A DNA stretch of 64,000 nucleotides. It comes from Bacteroides sp. Lineage in GTDB: Bacteria; Bacteroidota; Bacteroidia; Bacteroidales; Muribaculaceae. Every line of letters starts with the position of its first letter. The stretch's first letter is position 1. This document shows, piece after piece, positions 25,824 through 35,044 of the stretch. The translations under genes and the position numbers were made by a program. The stretch is from positions 782,033 through 846,032 of the forward strand of contig JAMPHF010000002.1 of NCBI GenBank assembly GCA_023663525.1, given 5' to 3'. The notes below the pieces were generated by a model. That model was not told the origin of the DNA. It did not search any database and saw only the letters and a list, made by a program, of their open reading frames with translations.

Positions 25824-28286
25824 ATGACAGAAACTTTCAACAACAACAGCATGAACAGCGACAAAGGTCAGCCCGCTCAGGCCGTCGTGCTGACTGACCA
25901 GACGGCAACCAATGACGAGAATGAGGAAATAAACATTCGCGACTTTCTCGTCACCTGTCTCGCCAAATGGCGATGGTTTGTCGTGTCGATCCTTATCTTT
26001 CTCAGCCTCGGTGTGCTATATCTGCTGATAACACCCAAGACCTACACACGGACAGCCTCCGTGATGATCACCGACGAAAAAGACTCGAAACAGAGCGCGA
26101 TGGCAGCCCTGAGCGACATCGGACTGTTTCAAAGCTCATCAAACGTCAACAACGAGATGCTTGCGTTCGGCTCTCCCGCCATCATAGGCGAAGTCATCGC
26201 CAAACTCAATCTTGAAAATGAATACACCCACCGCTCCGGGCTGCGAAACGTCACCCTCTACGGCGATTCGCTCCCCATCACGGTCCATTACCTCACCCTG
26301 CCGCCATCAATGTCATCGTCAATGAAAGTCAGACTGCTCGGCAAAGGGAAAGTCGAAATCACCGACATGACCGTGGGCAATGAGGACTGTGAGAAAGAAA
26401 GCCTGACGGTGAATCTCGGCGACACCGTCAGCACCGAAGCCGGCGACATCGTCATAAACCCGGGTCCTGACTATAAGGCTGACTTTGACTCGCCCATCAA
26501 CGTGACACATTACAGTATGCCGACAGCCATCGACATCTACAAGGCCAAACTCACCGAGACCCTTGTTGACGAAAAAGCGTCGGTCATAGAATTCACTTTC
26601 AAAGATGTCAGCATAGCCCGTGCCGACGACTTCCTCAACACCCTCATAAACATCTACAACGAAAAGTGGGTTGACGACAAAGCCCGGCAGGCTAAAAAAA
26701 CCTCCGAGTTCATTGAGGAACGCCTCCAAGTGATCGAGCGCGAGCTGGGCAACGTGGACAGCGACATCGCGCAGTACAAAGGCGAGAATCTTGTGCCCGA
26801 TGTCGAGGCTGCCTCGACAATGTACATGGAGAAGTCCAACGAAAACACCAAACTCCAGTTTGAAATATCGACCCAGATTGCCATATCGAAATATCTGCTC
26901 GAACATATCAAGGATCCCGCCGTCCACGGTCAGCTCCTACCCGCCAACTCCGGAATCGACAACCGTGGAATCGAGTCGCAGATCCAGGAATACAATGCCA
27001 TCCAGCTCGAACGCGACAAACTCGCCAACACTTCAGGCGAGAACAACCCCATCATGCAGGACTACGACAAGAGCCTGCGCAGCATGAGGAGCGCGCTCGT
27101 GCAGTCGCTCGTCAATCAGGAACGTTCGCTTGAGATTCAGCTCAATTCGCTCATCAGAGACGACCGCGCAACAAATTCAAAAATCGCATCTTCGCCCACA
27201 CAAGCCAAATATCTCCTCTCGGTTGAACGCCAGCAGAAGGTCAAGGAAGCCCTCTATCTCTACCTGCTTCAGAAACGTGAGGAAAACGAGCTGACTCTCG
27301 CCTACACACCGTTCAACACCCGCATCATCACTCCTCCGATGGGCTCCAACAAGCCCTCGTCGCCCATCAGCCGCAACATCATTGCGATATGCTTCGCGCT
27401 CGGTCTGATTGTCCCCGCAGGTCTGCTTTTCATCGACGCAAGCAGCAACACATACCTGCGCTCACGCTCCGACATAAAGGGTGTGAAGACACCGCTGCTC
27501 GGAGAACTGCCCGAAGCGTCCAACAAGTCCGGCTCTCAGCGTATGCGCCGCCTCAAACGCCATTGGCGCAAACTCACCGGCAAATCCGAGACTGCTTCGG
27601 AAGCCCCGGCACTCCTCGTCTACGAACACGGTCAGAGTATCATCAACGAAGCCTTCCGTATGCTCCGCTCCAATCTTGAGTTCATGACCCGCAACGGACG
27701 CAACCGAGTGATCATGGTGACCTCATTCAATCCCGGATCGGGAAAGTCATTCATCTCGCTCAACCTTGCGGCCACCCTCGCGCTCAAGGATAAGGAGAGG
27801 AAAGTCCTCGTCATCGACCTCGACCTCCGCCGTGCATCCGTCTCGCGCACCGTCCCACACTCGCGCGGTATCGCCGACTATCTCTCCGAGGCCACCGACA
27901 ATTGCGACAAGTACATCCAGCCCACTCAATGTCCCGGTCTCCACGTTCTGCCGGTCGGCACGATTCCTCCGAATCCCACCGAACTGCTCTATTCAGACCG
28001 TCTCAAGAATCTGATCGACAAATACCGTCTGGAATATGACTACATCTTCCTTGACTGTCCTCCGGCTGAAATCGTGGCCGATGCGTCAATCATCACTCCG
28101 CTTGCCGACATGACTGTATTCGTCATCCGCGCCGGACTCCTTGATCGCCGCATGATTCCCGAAATCGACCGCATCTATAACTCTCACCGCTACAATAATT
28201 TCATGCTTATCCTCAACGGCACATCATCGACCGTCACCCCATACAGGAAATACTCCTACGGATCATACTACAAGTCTGAAAAGTAG
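25824..28286 (+). CDS. Wzc-type polysaccharide co-polymerase with tyrosine kinase domain
   Basis: 820 residues. Wzc-like proteins control chain length and export of capsular or exopolysaccharide and autophosphorylate on tyrosines. Seen: cytoplasmic N-terminus, first helix (about 50-70), a periplasmic Wzz domain and GNVR-like coiled-coil region (to about 510), second helix (about 515-535), then a BY-kinase domain with Walker A NPGSGKSFISLNLA (about 637), Walker A' VLVIDLDLRR (about 665) and Walker B YIFLDCPPAE. The C-terminus is the expected tyrosine cluster (YRKYSYGSYYKSEK). Kinase and co-polymerase are fused as in Gram-negative Wzc. No glycosyltransferase, flippase or polymerase follows, so the rest of the pathway must be elsewhere. 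Confidence 0.94.
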   Translation: MTETFNNNSMNSDKGQPAQAVVLTDQTATNDENEEINIRDFLVTCLAKWRWFVVSILIFLSLGVLYLLITPKTYTRTASVMITDEKDSKQSAMAALSDIGLFQSSSNVNNEMLAFGSPAIIGEVIAKLNLENEYTHRSGLRNVTLYGDSLPITVHYLTLPPSMSSSMKVRLLGKGKVEITDMTVGNEDCEKESLTVNLGDTVSTEAGDIVINPGPDYKADFDSPINVTHYSMPTAIDIYKAKLTETLVDEKASVIEFTFKDVSIARADDFLNTLINIYNEKWVDDKARQAKKTSEFIEERLQVIERELGNVDSDIAQYKGENLVPDVEAASTMYMEKSNENTKLQFEISTQIAISKYLLEHIKDPAVHGQLLPANSGIDNRGIESQIQEYNAIQLERDKLANTSGENNPIMQDYDKSLRSMRSALVQSLVNQERSLEIQLNSLIRDDRATNSKIASSPTQAKYLLSVERQQKVKEALYLYLLQKREENELTLAYTPFNTRIITPPMGSNKPSSPISRNIIAICFALGLIVPAGLLFIDASSNTYLRSRSDIKGVKTPLLGELPEASNKSGSQRMRRLKRHWRKLTGKSETASEAPALLVYEHGQSIINEAFRMLRSNLEFMTRNGRNRVIMVTSFNPGSGKSFISLNLAATLALKDKERKVLVIDLDLRRASVSRTVPHSRGIADYLSEATDNCDKYIQPTQCPGLHVLPVGTIPPNPTELLYSDRLKNLIDKYRLEYDYIFLDCPPAEIVADASIITPLADMTVFVIRAGLLDRRMIPEIDRIYNSHRYNNFMLILNGTSSTVTPYRKYSYGSYYKSEK

Positions 28287-28498
28287 CGACACCAAAACAG
28301 AAAAAAGAATAGCTAAGGACCTAACTTTTTTATTTATATATTTTTATTGGAAGCGGACCGGACGAGACCATGCTGCCGGAAAGGCAACATGCCGACGCAT
28401 GGAATGAGTTCCGCGCGACATGGCCTTATCCGCGCCCACTTCAGGTTGTCTTATAAGTAAGTAACTCTATCTTGATCTAATCTTGAAAAACGCACACA
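28287..28498. other. Gene-free stretch after the Wzc-like gene
   Basis: About 210 bases with an A/T-rich start (T-runs near 28326-28349) and then GC-richer sequence with a short GCTGCC/GGCAAC pairing near 28371-28390. I see no ORF with family character. It could be a 3' untranslated region, the remains of a deleted gene or an uncharacterised RNA. Confidence 0.3.
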
Positions 28499-28537
28499 TT
28501 GCCGTGTCGGACCTCACCGTCCCTCACGGCAATTTTT
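28499..28537 (+). terminator. Intrinsic terminator
   Basis: TTGCCGTG (28499-28506) pairs perfectly with CACGGCAA (28525-28532), followed by five T residues. It lies about 210 bases after the Wzc-like stop and probably ends that transcript or a short RNA within it. Confidence 0.8.
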
Positions 28538-28596
28538 CATAAATTGAACCCTGATTCAGAACGTAGAGGAAATATCTTCGGAAATGTTTGCGATTA

Positions 28597-28935
28597 AACG
28601 GATATGCCCGTACAATAGTCGTTTAACACGCCAAGGGCATCTTCTCTACGAATTTTTCTCATACGGATTCCCAATTCCCATTCCCATAAAATAACGGGAA
28701 TAGTGGGAAAATTCCCATTTTTCCCATTTTCCCGTGGGAATGGGAATGTGGGAAAATTCCCGTTTTCCCGTCTCCTTGTGGGAATGGGAATTGGGAATTG
28801 GAATGGAAATGAGACATACCGGGGGAATAGAGTGACAAGAATCATATTCGTACGGACATGCCTTTGGCATGTTTGAATGGATATACCCATACAATTGCAG
28901 GTTTATAGCAAATATCCTAAAGGCATATCCACACA
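28597..28935. repeat. MITE-like repeat region with inverted ends and GGGAA/TTCCC runs
   Basis: The interior (28671-28800) is a run of TTCCC and GGGAA blocks, including GTGGGAAAATTCCC twice (about 28704 and 28749). The ends are inverted relative to each other: GCCAAGGGCAT...TACGAAT on the plus strand from 28631, and ATGCCAAAGGCAT...TACGAAT on the minus strand from 28870. Outside them GGATATGCCCGTACAATAG (28600) and GGATATACCCATACAATTG (28879) are direct repeats. ACATGCC-TTT-GGCATGT at 28857-28873 is a small perfect palindrome. No transposase is present. Confidence 0.6.
28681..28700 (+). repeat. Core hairpin, copy 1
   Basis: TTCCCATAAAATAACGGGAA folds into a TTCCC/GGGAA stem with an AT-rich loop. 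Related copies are at 29169-29188 (minus) and 59658-59677 (plus). Confidence 0.6.
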
Positions 28936-29075
28936 TTCATATATACATGTCTATATATATATGATTCTCATATACACATCTATATATGATACGTATATAG
29001 ATATATGACTCTCCTCACTATCTCTTATAAAAGGGAGAGAGTGTATATATAAGAGAGTGTATATATGTATGTATG
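28936..29075. repeat. AT-rich low-complexity tract
   Basis: Mostly alternating TA and TATATG-type sequence with GAGAGTGTATATATAAGAGAGTG-like repeats (two near-copies at about 29034 and 29053). No gene is visible. Confidence 0.6.
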
Positions 29076-29104
29076 TTGCAAAGTTAATGCCGAATCATCC
29101 CCTA

Positions 29105-29205
29105 AATGGTGCGATAACGCAAAAAAAGAGCGCGTTACACCATTATTCCCATTTTCCCATTCCCACTTTTCCCATTATTTCATGGGAATGGGAAAATGGG
29201 AATCT
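29105..29205. repeat. Hairpin repeats, including core hairpin copy 2
   Basis: An imperfect stem at 29105-29144 (AATGGTG with CACCATT, TAACGC with GCG-GTTA) is followed by TTCCCATTTTCCCATTCCC-type sequence and the core hairpin at 29169-29188, which on the minus strand reads TTCCCATGAAATAATGGGAA. A TAACTTTG box on the minus strand at 29086-29079 drives no recognisable gene. Confidence 0.5.
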
Positions 29206-29277
29206 GTAAGGGACGAAAGGGGACAGAATGACAGAATGGCAAAAGAGACAGAGATACCCATGTCGGGTAAACTATTA

Positions 29278-29310
29278 TGAGGGCGTGCCATCAATTATGA
29301 CACGCCCTCA
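29278..29310 (-). terminator. Terminator of the LRR gene
   Basis: TGAGGGCGTG (29278-29287) and CACGCCCTCA (29301-29310) form a perfect 10-base stem 24 bases past the stop of the minus-strand gene. The T-run is weak. Confidence 0.65.
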
Positions 29311-29333
29311 TTCTATCAGTACTATTTATAAAC

Positions 29334-31769
29334 TTAATAGTGTACTTTGTATGTCTTAACGGGAGTCTGGATCAAATAGATACCATGCTGATAGAGTTGA
29401 ATCGTGTCAGTTATTCCTGTAGCTGTCACTCGGTCAATGAGCATACCACTGACCGAATATGCACTAATTGGCTGACCTTCTTCAACACCATTAATTGTCA
29501 CAAGACCTGTTTGGTCAACGTACACCTTAATCGCATTGGTGGCAGTTATGTTTTCAATTGACGAATTCACGTTTTCAAACGTAACTCTCAATTCCGAGTC
29601 ACTGCTCAGAGACGGAGTGGTGAAACGATTATCGTCTGAGAGCTGTGAAGTTACATCGCGACCATTGAATGTCACTGCATTGACCTTCCATCCATCTTCG
29701 GGAGTGATGATGCAACTGAAAGTCTGCCCTTTCTCTATCTCAACATCTACTGAACCTCCAACAGCCATAAACATCGACAGTTTGACAGGGTTTTCAGCAA
29801 AATAGACATCAACAGTATGATTTGCATCGAGATTCTTAATGGCATATACCCCATCAACAACCTCAGCCGTCATATCCTCGCCGTCAATCAAAAGTTTCGC
29901 AAGATGATAACCATCTTTTGCTGTCATCGAAATCACAACGTCCGTATTCATTGCAAATTCCATGACCCGCTCAGGTTTAATGTCATTCACCATCAATGCA
30001 CCTCCGGTGATTGAATGTGAGTAAGGGAAAGTAATCTGATAATTCAATGGTTCGGTAATTTCCTCCTCTACGATATTTTTGAATGTTGCCCATTCAGGAG
30101 AAGCCTTATATGTTTCGGCACTTCCTTTCGGTACAAAAAGCGTGCAATTGTTATCTTCCTTTATAATCGGATTCCACGATGTCGTAAATTCTGACCATCG
30201 GGGAAGCACTGCACGATTGAAATGGAGTTCCTCAAGACTGCAACCGTGAAATGCAGCCATTGAGATTGCTGTCACCTGATGGTATACTGTAAGATTTTTC
30301 AATGACGAGCATCCACTGATAAAGTTACCTCTTATATCTTCAAGACTTTTGGGCAATTGCAATTCTTCAAGACTTTCGCAGTTAGAGAATGCAGTATTAC
30401 CTATTTGTTTGACACCCTCGGGAACAACTATTTTCCTCAGGCGTTTACAATTTCTAAACATGTCTGCACTCACGGCATTAGTTACCGGAATATTTATATC
30501 TTCAAGGCTTACGCAATCACTAAACACACCGCGTCCAATCGATTCAATCGAATCAGGGAAAGTCACCTTACGGAGATTATCACAATGAGAAAAAGCATAT
30601 TCGCCAATTGTCTTAACTGTTTCGGGTATTATAATCTCAGTAAGATTATCGCAACTGTTGAGCATTTGCGAACTTACGTTGGTGAGCTTTGACGGGAATT
30701 TAAAATCAACAAGACCGGAACCAACGAAGATGGCTGATCCGACTTCCGTAACACTTTCCGGCAAAGTTATATGAGATAACAGAACCGTACCACGAAACGC
30801 ATAATTGTCAATCTTAGTTATGCTATTCGGAATATTCACATTTATCAATTTTTTACAGTCGGTAAAAGCGGAAGTCGGTATTTCAGTCATGCCGGAAGAA
30901 AGAGTGATTGATTCCAAATTGTGAGCCATACTAAAGCAATGATCACCAATCTCTGTAACCGAAGAAGGCAACACAAGCTCCCTAATCTTAGTCGATGAGA
31001 AGCAATTATCCCCTATCTTCTTTAATGTCGATGGCAATACGATAGTCTCCACCGGTGAAGCACTGAATGCAGAATATTCTATAAACTGCACGCCGTCTTC
31101 AATAATCACATCTTTAAGCGATGAACATTGACTAAATGTTCCACCGGGGATAGTGGTAATATTTCCGGGAATTGTAACCGACGTAAGCTTGCTGCAACCA
31201 CCGAAGCATGAGTTTCCGAGACTTTCAAGTGTTCTCGGCAGGCTTAGAGATGAGATTTTAGCCTTACTGAAAGCCATATCTTCTATAACCGCCAATCCCT
31301 CAGGGAATGTGCCATTGGTCACATTGGATTGGTCGAAGGCACTTTTTCTGATGTATTTCAGCCCAGCCGGATAGTTTATATTCTTGACAGTACAGAGATA
31401 GAATGCATAGCTCTGAATTTCCGTCACTGTTTCAGGAAGACTGACAGCTTTCACGTCACATTGCTGGAAAGCCTGATACCCTATGGCTGTGACCGTATAT
31501 GTGTTGCCATTATACGTCACTTCAGCCGGAATGGCAATCGAGTCAGACTTATACTTTACATCTCCATAGGTGACAGTGACTGACTTTCCATCGGGGTTGA
31601 TATTGTAGAATATATCTACATCCTCATAATACCCACTCCCCGGATGATAGTGGTCAACTCTGTTTTTTACGGTGAAATCATATCCCCATGCTGCTGTAAT
31701 CGTAAAGCAACAGGCAAGCACAAGCATAATTCCACGCAGACGTGTGATTTTCGACTGTGAAATTTTCAT
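29334..31769 (-). CDS. BspA-like leucine-rich-repeat surface protein
   Basis: 811 residues with an N-terminal signal sequence (hydrophobic about 14-28, ending near AAWGYDF). About twenty LRR_5 units of roughly 23 residues run from about 60 to 530, recognisable as repeated IPxxVTxIGxxAFxxCxxL-type motifs (for example ETVKTIGEYAFSHCDNLRKV). A region of about 550-740 looks like beta-sandwich repeats (YHLAKLLIDGEDMTAEVVDG), and the C-terminal 65 residues (ISAYSVSGMLIDRV... ending IQTPVKTYKVHY) resemble the sorting domain used by the type IX secretion system. Such proteins bind host or bacterial surfaces; no catalytic function is expected. It is monocistronic with a clear promoter. Confidence 0.9.
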   Translation of the reverse strand: MKISQSKITRLRGIMLVLACCFTITAAWGYDFTVKNRVDHYHPGSGYYEDVDIFYNINPDGKSVTVTYGDVKYKSDSIAIPAEVTYNGNTYTVTAIGYQAFQQCDVKAVSLPETVTEIQSYAFYLCTVKNINYPAGLKYIRKSAFDQSNVTNGTFPEGLAVIEDMAFSKAKISSLSLPRTLESLGNSCFGGCSKLTSVTIPGNITTIPGGTFSQCSSLKDVIIEDGVQFIEYSAFSASPVETIVLPSTLKKIGDNCFSSTKIRELVLPSSVTEIGDHCFSMAHNLESITLSSGMTEIPTSAFTDCKKLINVNIPNSITKIDNYAFRGTVLLSHITLPESVTEVGSAIFVGSGLVDFKFPSKLTNVSSQMLNSCDNLTEIIIPETVKTIGEYAFSHCDNLRKVTFPDSIESIGRGVFSDCVSLEDINIPVTNAVSADMFRNCKRLRKIVVPEGVKQIGNTAFSNCESLEELQLPKSLEDIRGNFISGCSSLKNLTVYHQVTAISMAAFHGCSLEELHFNRAVLPRWSEFTTSWNPIIKEDNNCTLFVPKGSAETYKASPEWATFKNIVEEEITEPLNYQITFPYSHSITGGALMVNDIKPERVMEFAMNTDVVISMTAKDGYHLAKLLIDGEDMTAEVVDGVYAIKNLDANHTVDVYFAENPVKLSMFMAVGGSVDVEIEKGQTFSCIITPEDGWKVNAVTFNGRDVTSQLSDDNRFTTPSLSSDSELRVTFENVNSSIENITATNAIKVYVDQTGLVTINGVEEGQPISAYSVSGMLIDRVTATGITDTIQLYQHGIYLIQTPVKTYKVHY

Positions 31770-31887
31770 GATTGATAATGTTGTTTGTTATTATTTTTAG
31801 GTTGTCTTATTTATAATGGGAACATACGATGATGGTATACGCATAGGAAACCACAAACGACTATAATATCATAGTTTCCATACGATG

Positions 31888-31919
31888 CAAAAGTAATGAT
31901 TAGCCATCAATAACGCAAA
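31888..31919 (-). promoter_or_regulatory. Promoter of the LRR gene
   Basis: TTTG at 31919-31916, exactly 20 bases, then TACTTTTG at 31895-31888 on the minus strand. Start near 31882, leader about 110 bases. Confidence 0.75.
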
Positions 31920-31969
31920 AAAAATCTATCGAATTATCAAGCAATTTTTGTTCCGCACTTACTTCGCAC

Positions 31970-32359
31970 CTACGCCATCCCCCTGACGAGATGGTAGGCG
32001 AGATAGACCATCAGAAACCCGGCGGCTGCGCTTGTGAGTGCGTAGAGGGCGACGGTCAGATGTTGTGAGCCGGTGAACAGGAGGTAGTTTTCGTGCATGA
32101 AGGTGGAAAAGGTGGTGAATCCGCCACAGAAACCGACGGTGACAAACAGCCGCACGCCGTCACTCAGATGACAGCCCTTGTCAATGAAGCCATAGACAAG
32201 CCCGATGATGAAACACCCGACGACATTCACCATGAACGTCCCCCAAGGGAATGTGCCGTGACACATCGACTGAATGGCACGGCTGACAATGTAGCGCGCC
32301 ACACCTCCGAGGCAACTTCCCGCCCCTACAAGAAGTATGTTTATTAGTGCTGTATTCAT
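31970..32359 (-). CDS. crcB: Fluoride ion channel CrcB/FluC
   Basis: 129 residues, four membrane helices. FluC dimers let toxic fluoride leave the cell. Conserved motifs are present: GGVARYIVSR near the start, GTFMVNVVGCFIIG with the pore Asn, and GFCGGFTTFSTF. Upstream in-frame codons (GTG at 32389) would extend it by ten residues, but the -7 element at 32375-32368 would then be inside the gene; the ATG at 32359 (MNTALINILLVGAG) is the family start. I looked for a fluoride riboswitch in the short leader and there is no room for one. Confidence 0.95.
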   Translation of the reverse strand: MNTALINILLVGAGSCLGGVARYIVSRAIQSMCHGTFPWGTFMVNVVGCFIIGLVYGFIDKGCHLSDGVRLFVTVGFCGGFTTFSTFMHENYLLFTGSQHLTVALYALTSAAAGFLMVYLAYHLVRGMA

Positions 32360-32367
32360 TTTGTCTG

Positions 32368-32407
32368 CAAAATTAGGCATATTTATCACGATTTATTCGT
32401 AATTTTG
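32368..32407. promoter_or_regulatory. Divergent -7 elements for crcB and the S9 peptidase
   Basis: TAATTTTG occurs on the minus strand at 32375-32368 (facing crcB) and on the plus strand at 32400-32407 (facing the peptidase gene). Neither has a clear -33 element. The peptidase leader would be about 98 bases. Confidence 0.5.
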
Positions 32408-32510
32408 GATAAATTTTGCAATCCGGCGATATTCCTGCCGTTAACCGCTCTATCAAGAACTATGGAATATAACGGATTTCACCATACAGCAACACCATAA
32501 CCACACAACC

Positions 32511-34967
32511 ATGAAGATTCATGCCATACCACTGGTCGGGCTTCTCGCGCTTGGACTAAACGCGTCGGCCGACAGCATAAATATCAACTCGCTCAAATAT
32601 CAAGGTCCATTTGCCATCAAGAAACCGGCGATGGTTGACAGCGTTGACGTGAACTCAAAGAAATTTGATGCATCGTCACTTCTCAAAACCCCGGTTGCAC
32701 TCTCAGCCGCCGAGAAAGGTGCGACTGTTGACGGCAACGTAATCCTGAAATCTGACGGCGAGGCACTCCATCTGCTGAACTTCACAATCGACAATGAACG
32801 CTACGCCACCGGCACGCTTAAAATTGACGGACTGAAGCACCATGAGGTGTATCTCGACGGGAAGAAACTTGATGGCAACCGCCTCGTCCTCACGCCTGCC
32901 ACCCACAGCGTCACAATCAAGTGTCTGACTGAAAGCAGTTCAGCCGACACGCTGCATGTAGCCATCGAGTGTGACCGCCCGGAACTCCTGACAATCAACC
33001 CCGACGGTCTGAAACGCTTCACCCTCGACAATGTGATGACCGGCAAGAGATTCAGATCAGCCACGCTATCGCCAAGCGGGAAATATCTGCTCCGCACCTA
33101 CAACTACACGCATGATGGCGGTGCAAACACATTCTCATTCGAGGTCAGCGAACTTACGTCAGGGAAGCGAATCGCCGGACGGAGCGAAAGGTTGCAATGG
33201 ATGCCCAAGAGCGACCGTCTGTATCTCACACGTCTTGTTCACGGCAAGCGGCAACTCGTCGCGCTCGATCCTGCCGACGGCCGTGAAACCGTGATGGCTG
33301 AAGATGTCCCCTCATCAAGCTTCACCATCTCGCCCACCGAGGATTTCCTCATCTATACAAAAATCAACGAGGGTCCGAAAGAAAACCAGCCTGACCTCTA
33401 TGAGATTGTCCATCCCGAAGACCGCCAGCCCGGATGGCGCAACCGAGGCTCATTGATGAAATTTGACTTTGCGAACGGACTCTCCTCCCCGCTGACATTC
33501 GGAAACCGCAACGTCAATCTCTGCGGTATCTCGGACGACGGCAACCACATACTTTTCTCTGTCCATGAATCGCGGGTGGAAAAAAGACCTACGAGCCTCA
33601 CCTCACTCTATCTGATGAATCTCGCTGACAATTCCACCAATTGTCTGATAAACAAAGACGGCTTCCTCAACGCGGCAAGCCTTTCGCCCGACGGGACAAA
33701 AGTGGCCATCGTGGCCTCGCCCGAAGCATTCAATGGAGTGGGCAAAAATCTGCCAGAGGGGAAAATACCGAGCATGTATGACCTCCAGCTTTATGTGATG
33801 TCAGTCAACTCGCCGGTGGTCAAGCCTCTCACACGCGATTTCCACCCCTCAATCGAGCAGATTGCATGGAACCGCAATGACGGCAATATCTATTTCACCG
33901 CCGAGGACCGCGACCTCCAGTCGCTTTTCCGCGTCAACCCCGTATCGGGTAAAATCGACAATCTTGATGCGCAGGAGGAATACATCGCGTCATTTGACCT
34001 CGCATCGACCTCGCCAGTGCTCGTATATGTCGGGCAGGGAGCATCCAATTCCGACCGCCTCTACTCCCTCAATACAAAAAACATGCGCCACACACTCATC
34101 GAAGACCTCAATGCCGAAAGGATGGACGGCATCAGAATCGGTGAATGCCGCCCGTGGATCTATCAGACCTCACGCGGCGACAGCATCTGTGGCCGCTATA
34201 TCCTCCCGCCCGACTTCGACCCCTCGCGCAAATATCCCATGATTGTCAACTACTACGGCGGCTGCAACCCGACGAGCAGGACTTTCGAGGGACGCTACCC
34301 CCACCATCTCTATGCCGCCCACGGCTACGTGGTGCTTGTCATCAATCCGAGCGGAGCAGCCGGATTCGGTCAGGAATTTGCATCGCGCCACGTCAACACG
34401 GCGGGTGAAGGTGTGGCCGAGGATATAATCGAGGGTGTCAAGCAGTTCACGGAGTCACATCCCTGGGTGGACGCATCGAAGATAGGCTGCATCGGAGCTT
34501 CCTACGGAGGATTCATGACACAGTATCTCCAGACCAAGACCGATATTTTCGCGGCCGCAATTTCCCATGCCGGAATCAGCGACCACACAAGCTACTGGGG
34601 CGAGGGATACTGGGGATACTCATACAGCGAGGTCAGCATGGCCGAAAGCTATCCCTGGAGCCATTCAGACCTCTATGTGAAGCAAAGCCCCCTCTACAAT
34701 GCCGACAAAATCCACACCCCCCTGCTCTTTCTCCACGGCGACAGCGACACGAATGTGCCCTTTGGTGAAAGTATCCAGATGTACACCGCACTCAAGCTCC
34801 TCGGCAGGGAGACCGCATTCGTGGCAGTGAAAGGAGCAAACCACCAAGTGACTGAGTTCAACAAACGCAAGCAATGGCAGGAGACCATCTTCGCATGGTT
34901 TGCAAAATATCTTCAGGACGATGACTCATGGTGGGAGTCACTTTACCCCAAAAAGACACTCGACTAA
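32511..34967 (+). CDS. Secreted S9 family prolyl oligopeptidase (dipeptidyl-peptidase-like)
   Basis: 818 residues with a short signal peptide (to about ALGLNASADS, 22). A beta-propeller domain covers about 160-570 and the alpha/beta hydrolase catalytic domain about 590-810. The catalytic serine is in GCIGASYGGFMTQYL (about 663), the aspartate in LLFLHGDSDTNVP (about 744) and the histidine in VKGANHQ (about 779). These enzymes release short, often proline-containing peptides in the periplasm or at the surface. The exact cleavage preference cannot be read from the sequence. Monocistronic. Confidence 0.92.
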   Translation: MKIHAIPLVGLLALGLNASADSININSLKYQGPFAIKKPAMVDSVDVNSKKFDASSLLKTPVALSAAEKGATVDGNVILKSDGEALHLLNFTIDNERYATGTLKIDGLKHHEVYLDGKKLDGNRLVLTPATHSVTIKCLTESSSADTLHVAIECDRPELLTINPDGLKRFTLDNVMTGKRFRSATLSPSGKYLLRTYNYTHDGGANTFSFEVSELTSGKRIAGRSERLQWMPKSDRLYLTRLVHGKRQLVALDPADGRETVMAEDVPSSSFTISPTEDFLIYTKINEGPKENQPDLYEIVHPEDRQPGWRNRGSLMKFDFANGLSSPLTFGNRNVNLCGISDDGNHILFSVHESRVEKRPTSLTSLYLMNLADNSTNCLINKDGFLNAASLSPDGTKVAIVASPEAFNGVGKNLPEGKIPSMYDLQLYVMSVNSPVVKPLTRDFHPSIEQIAWNRNDGNIYFTAEDRDLQSLFRVNPVSGKIDNLDAQEEYIASFDLASTSPVLVYVGQGASNSDRLYSLNTKNMRHTLIEDLNAERMDGIRIGECRPWIYQTSRGDSICGRYILPPDFDPSRKYPMIVNYYGGCNPTSRTFEGRYPHHLYAAHGYVVLVINPSGAAGFGQEFASRHVNTAGEGVAEDIIEGVKQFTESHPWVDASKIGCIGASYGGFMTQYLQTKTDIFAAAISHAGISDHTSYWGEGYWGYSYSEVSMAESYPWSHSDLYVKQSPLYNADKIHTPLLFLHGDSDTNVPFGESIQMYTALKLLGRETAFVAVKGANHQVTEFNKRKQWQETIFAWFAKYLQDDDSWWESLYPKKTLD

Positions 34968-35044
34968 CCGTCCCATAGACTAACCTTTTCTACGTCTTAT
35001 CTGTTACTAAAAGAGTAGTCCAATGGCCAAAAAAAACATTATAA

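Noticed and set aside
28594..28936. Minus-strand open frames of about 97 codons through the TTCCC/GGGAA repeats (peptides rich in FPIPIP and NSHSHK).
   Set aside because: The frames follow from the repeat composition; similar peptides recur at the 59.6-kb repeat copy because the DNA is repeated. No promoter, start context or family supports them.
29079..29086. TAACTTTG on the minus strand in the AT-rich tract.
   Set aside because: No gene lies downstream on that strand within reach; it is either a chance match or a relic.
28681..29205. The repeat region considered as a CRISPR array.
   Set aside because: Units are not evenly spaced, there are no unique spacers of constant length, and no cas genes are near.
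31770..32510. A fluoride riboswitch was looked for next to crcB.
   Set aside because: The -7 element is only about 10 bases before the crcB start, leaving no room for one.
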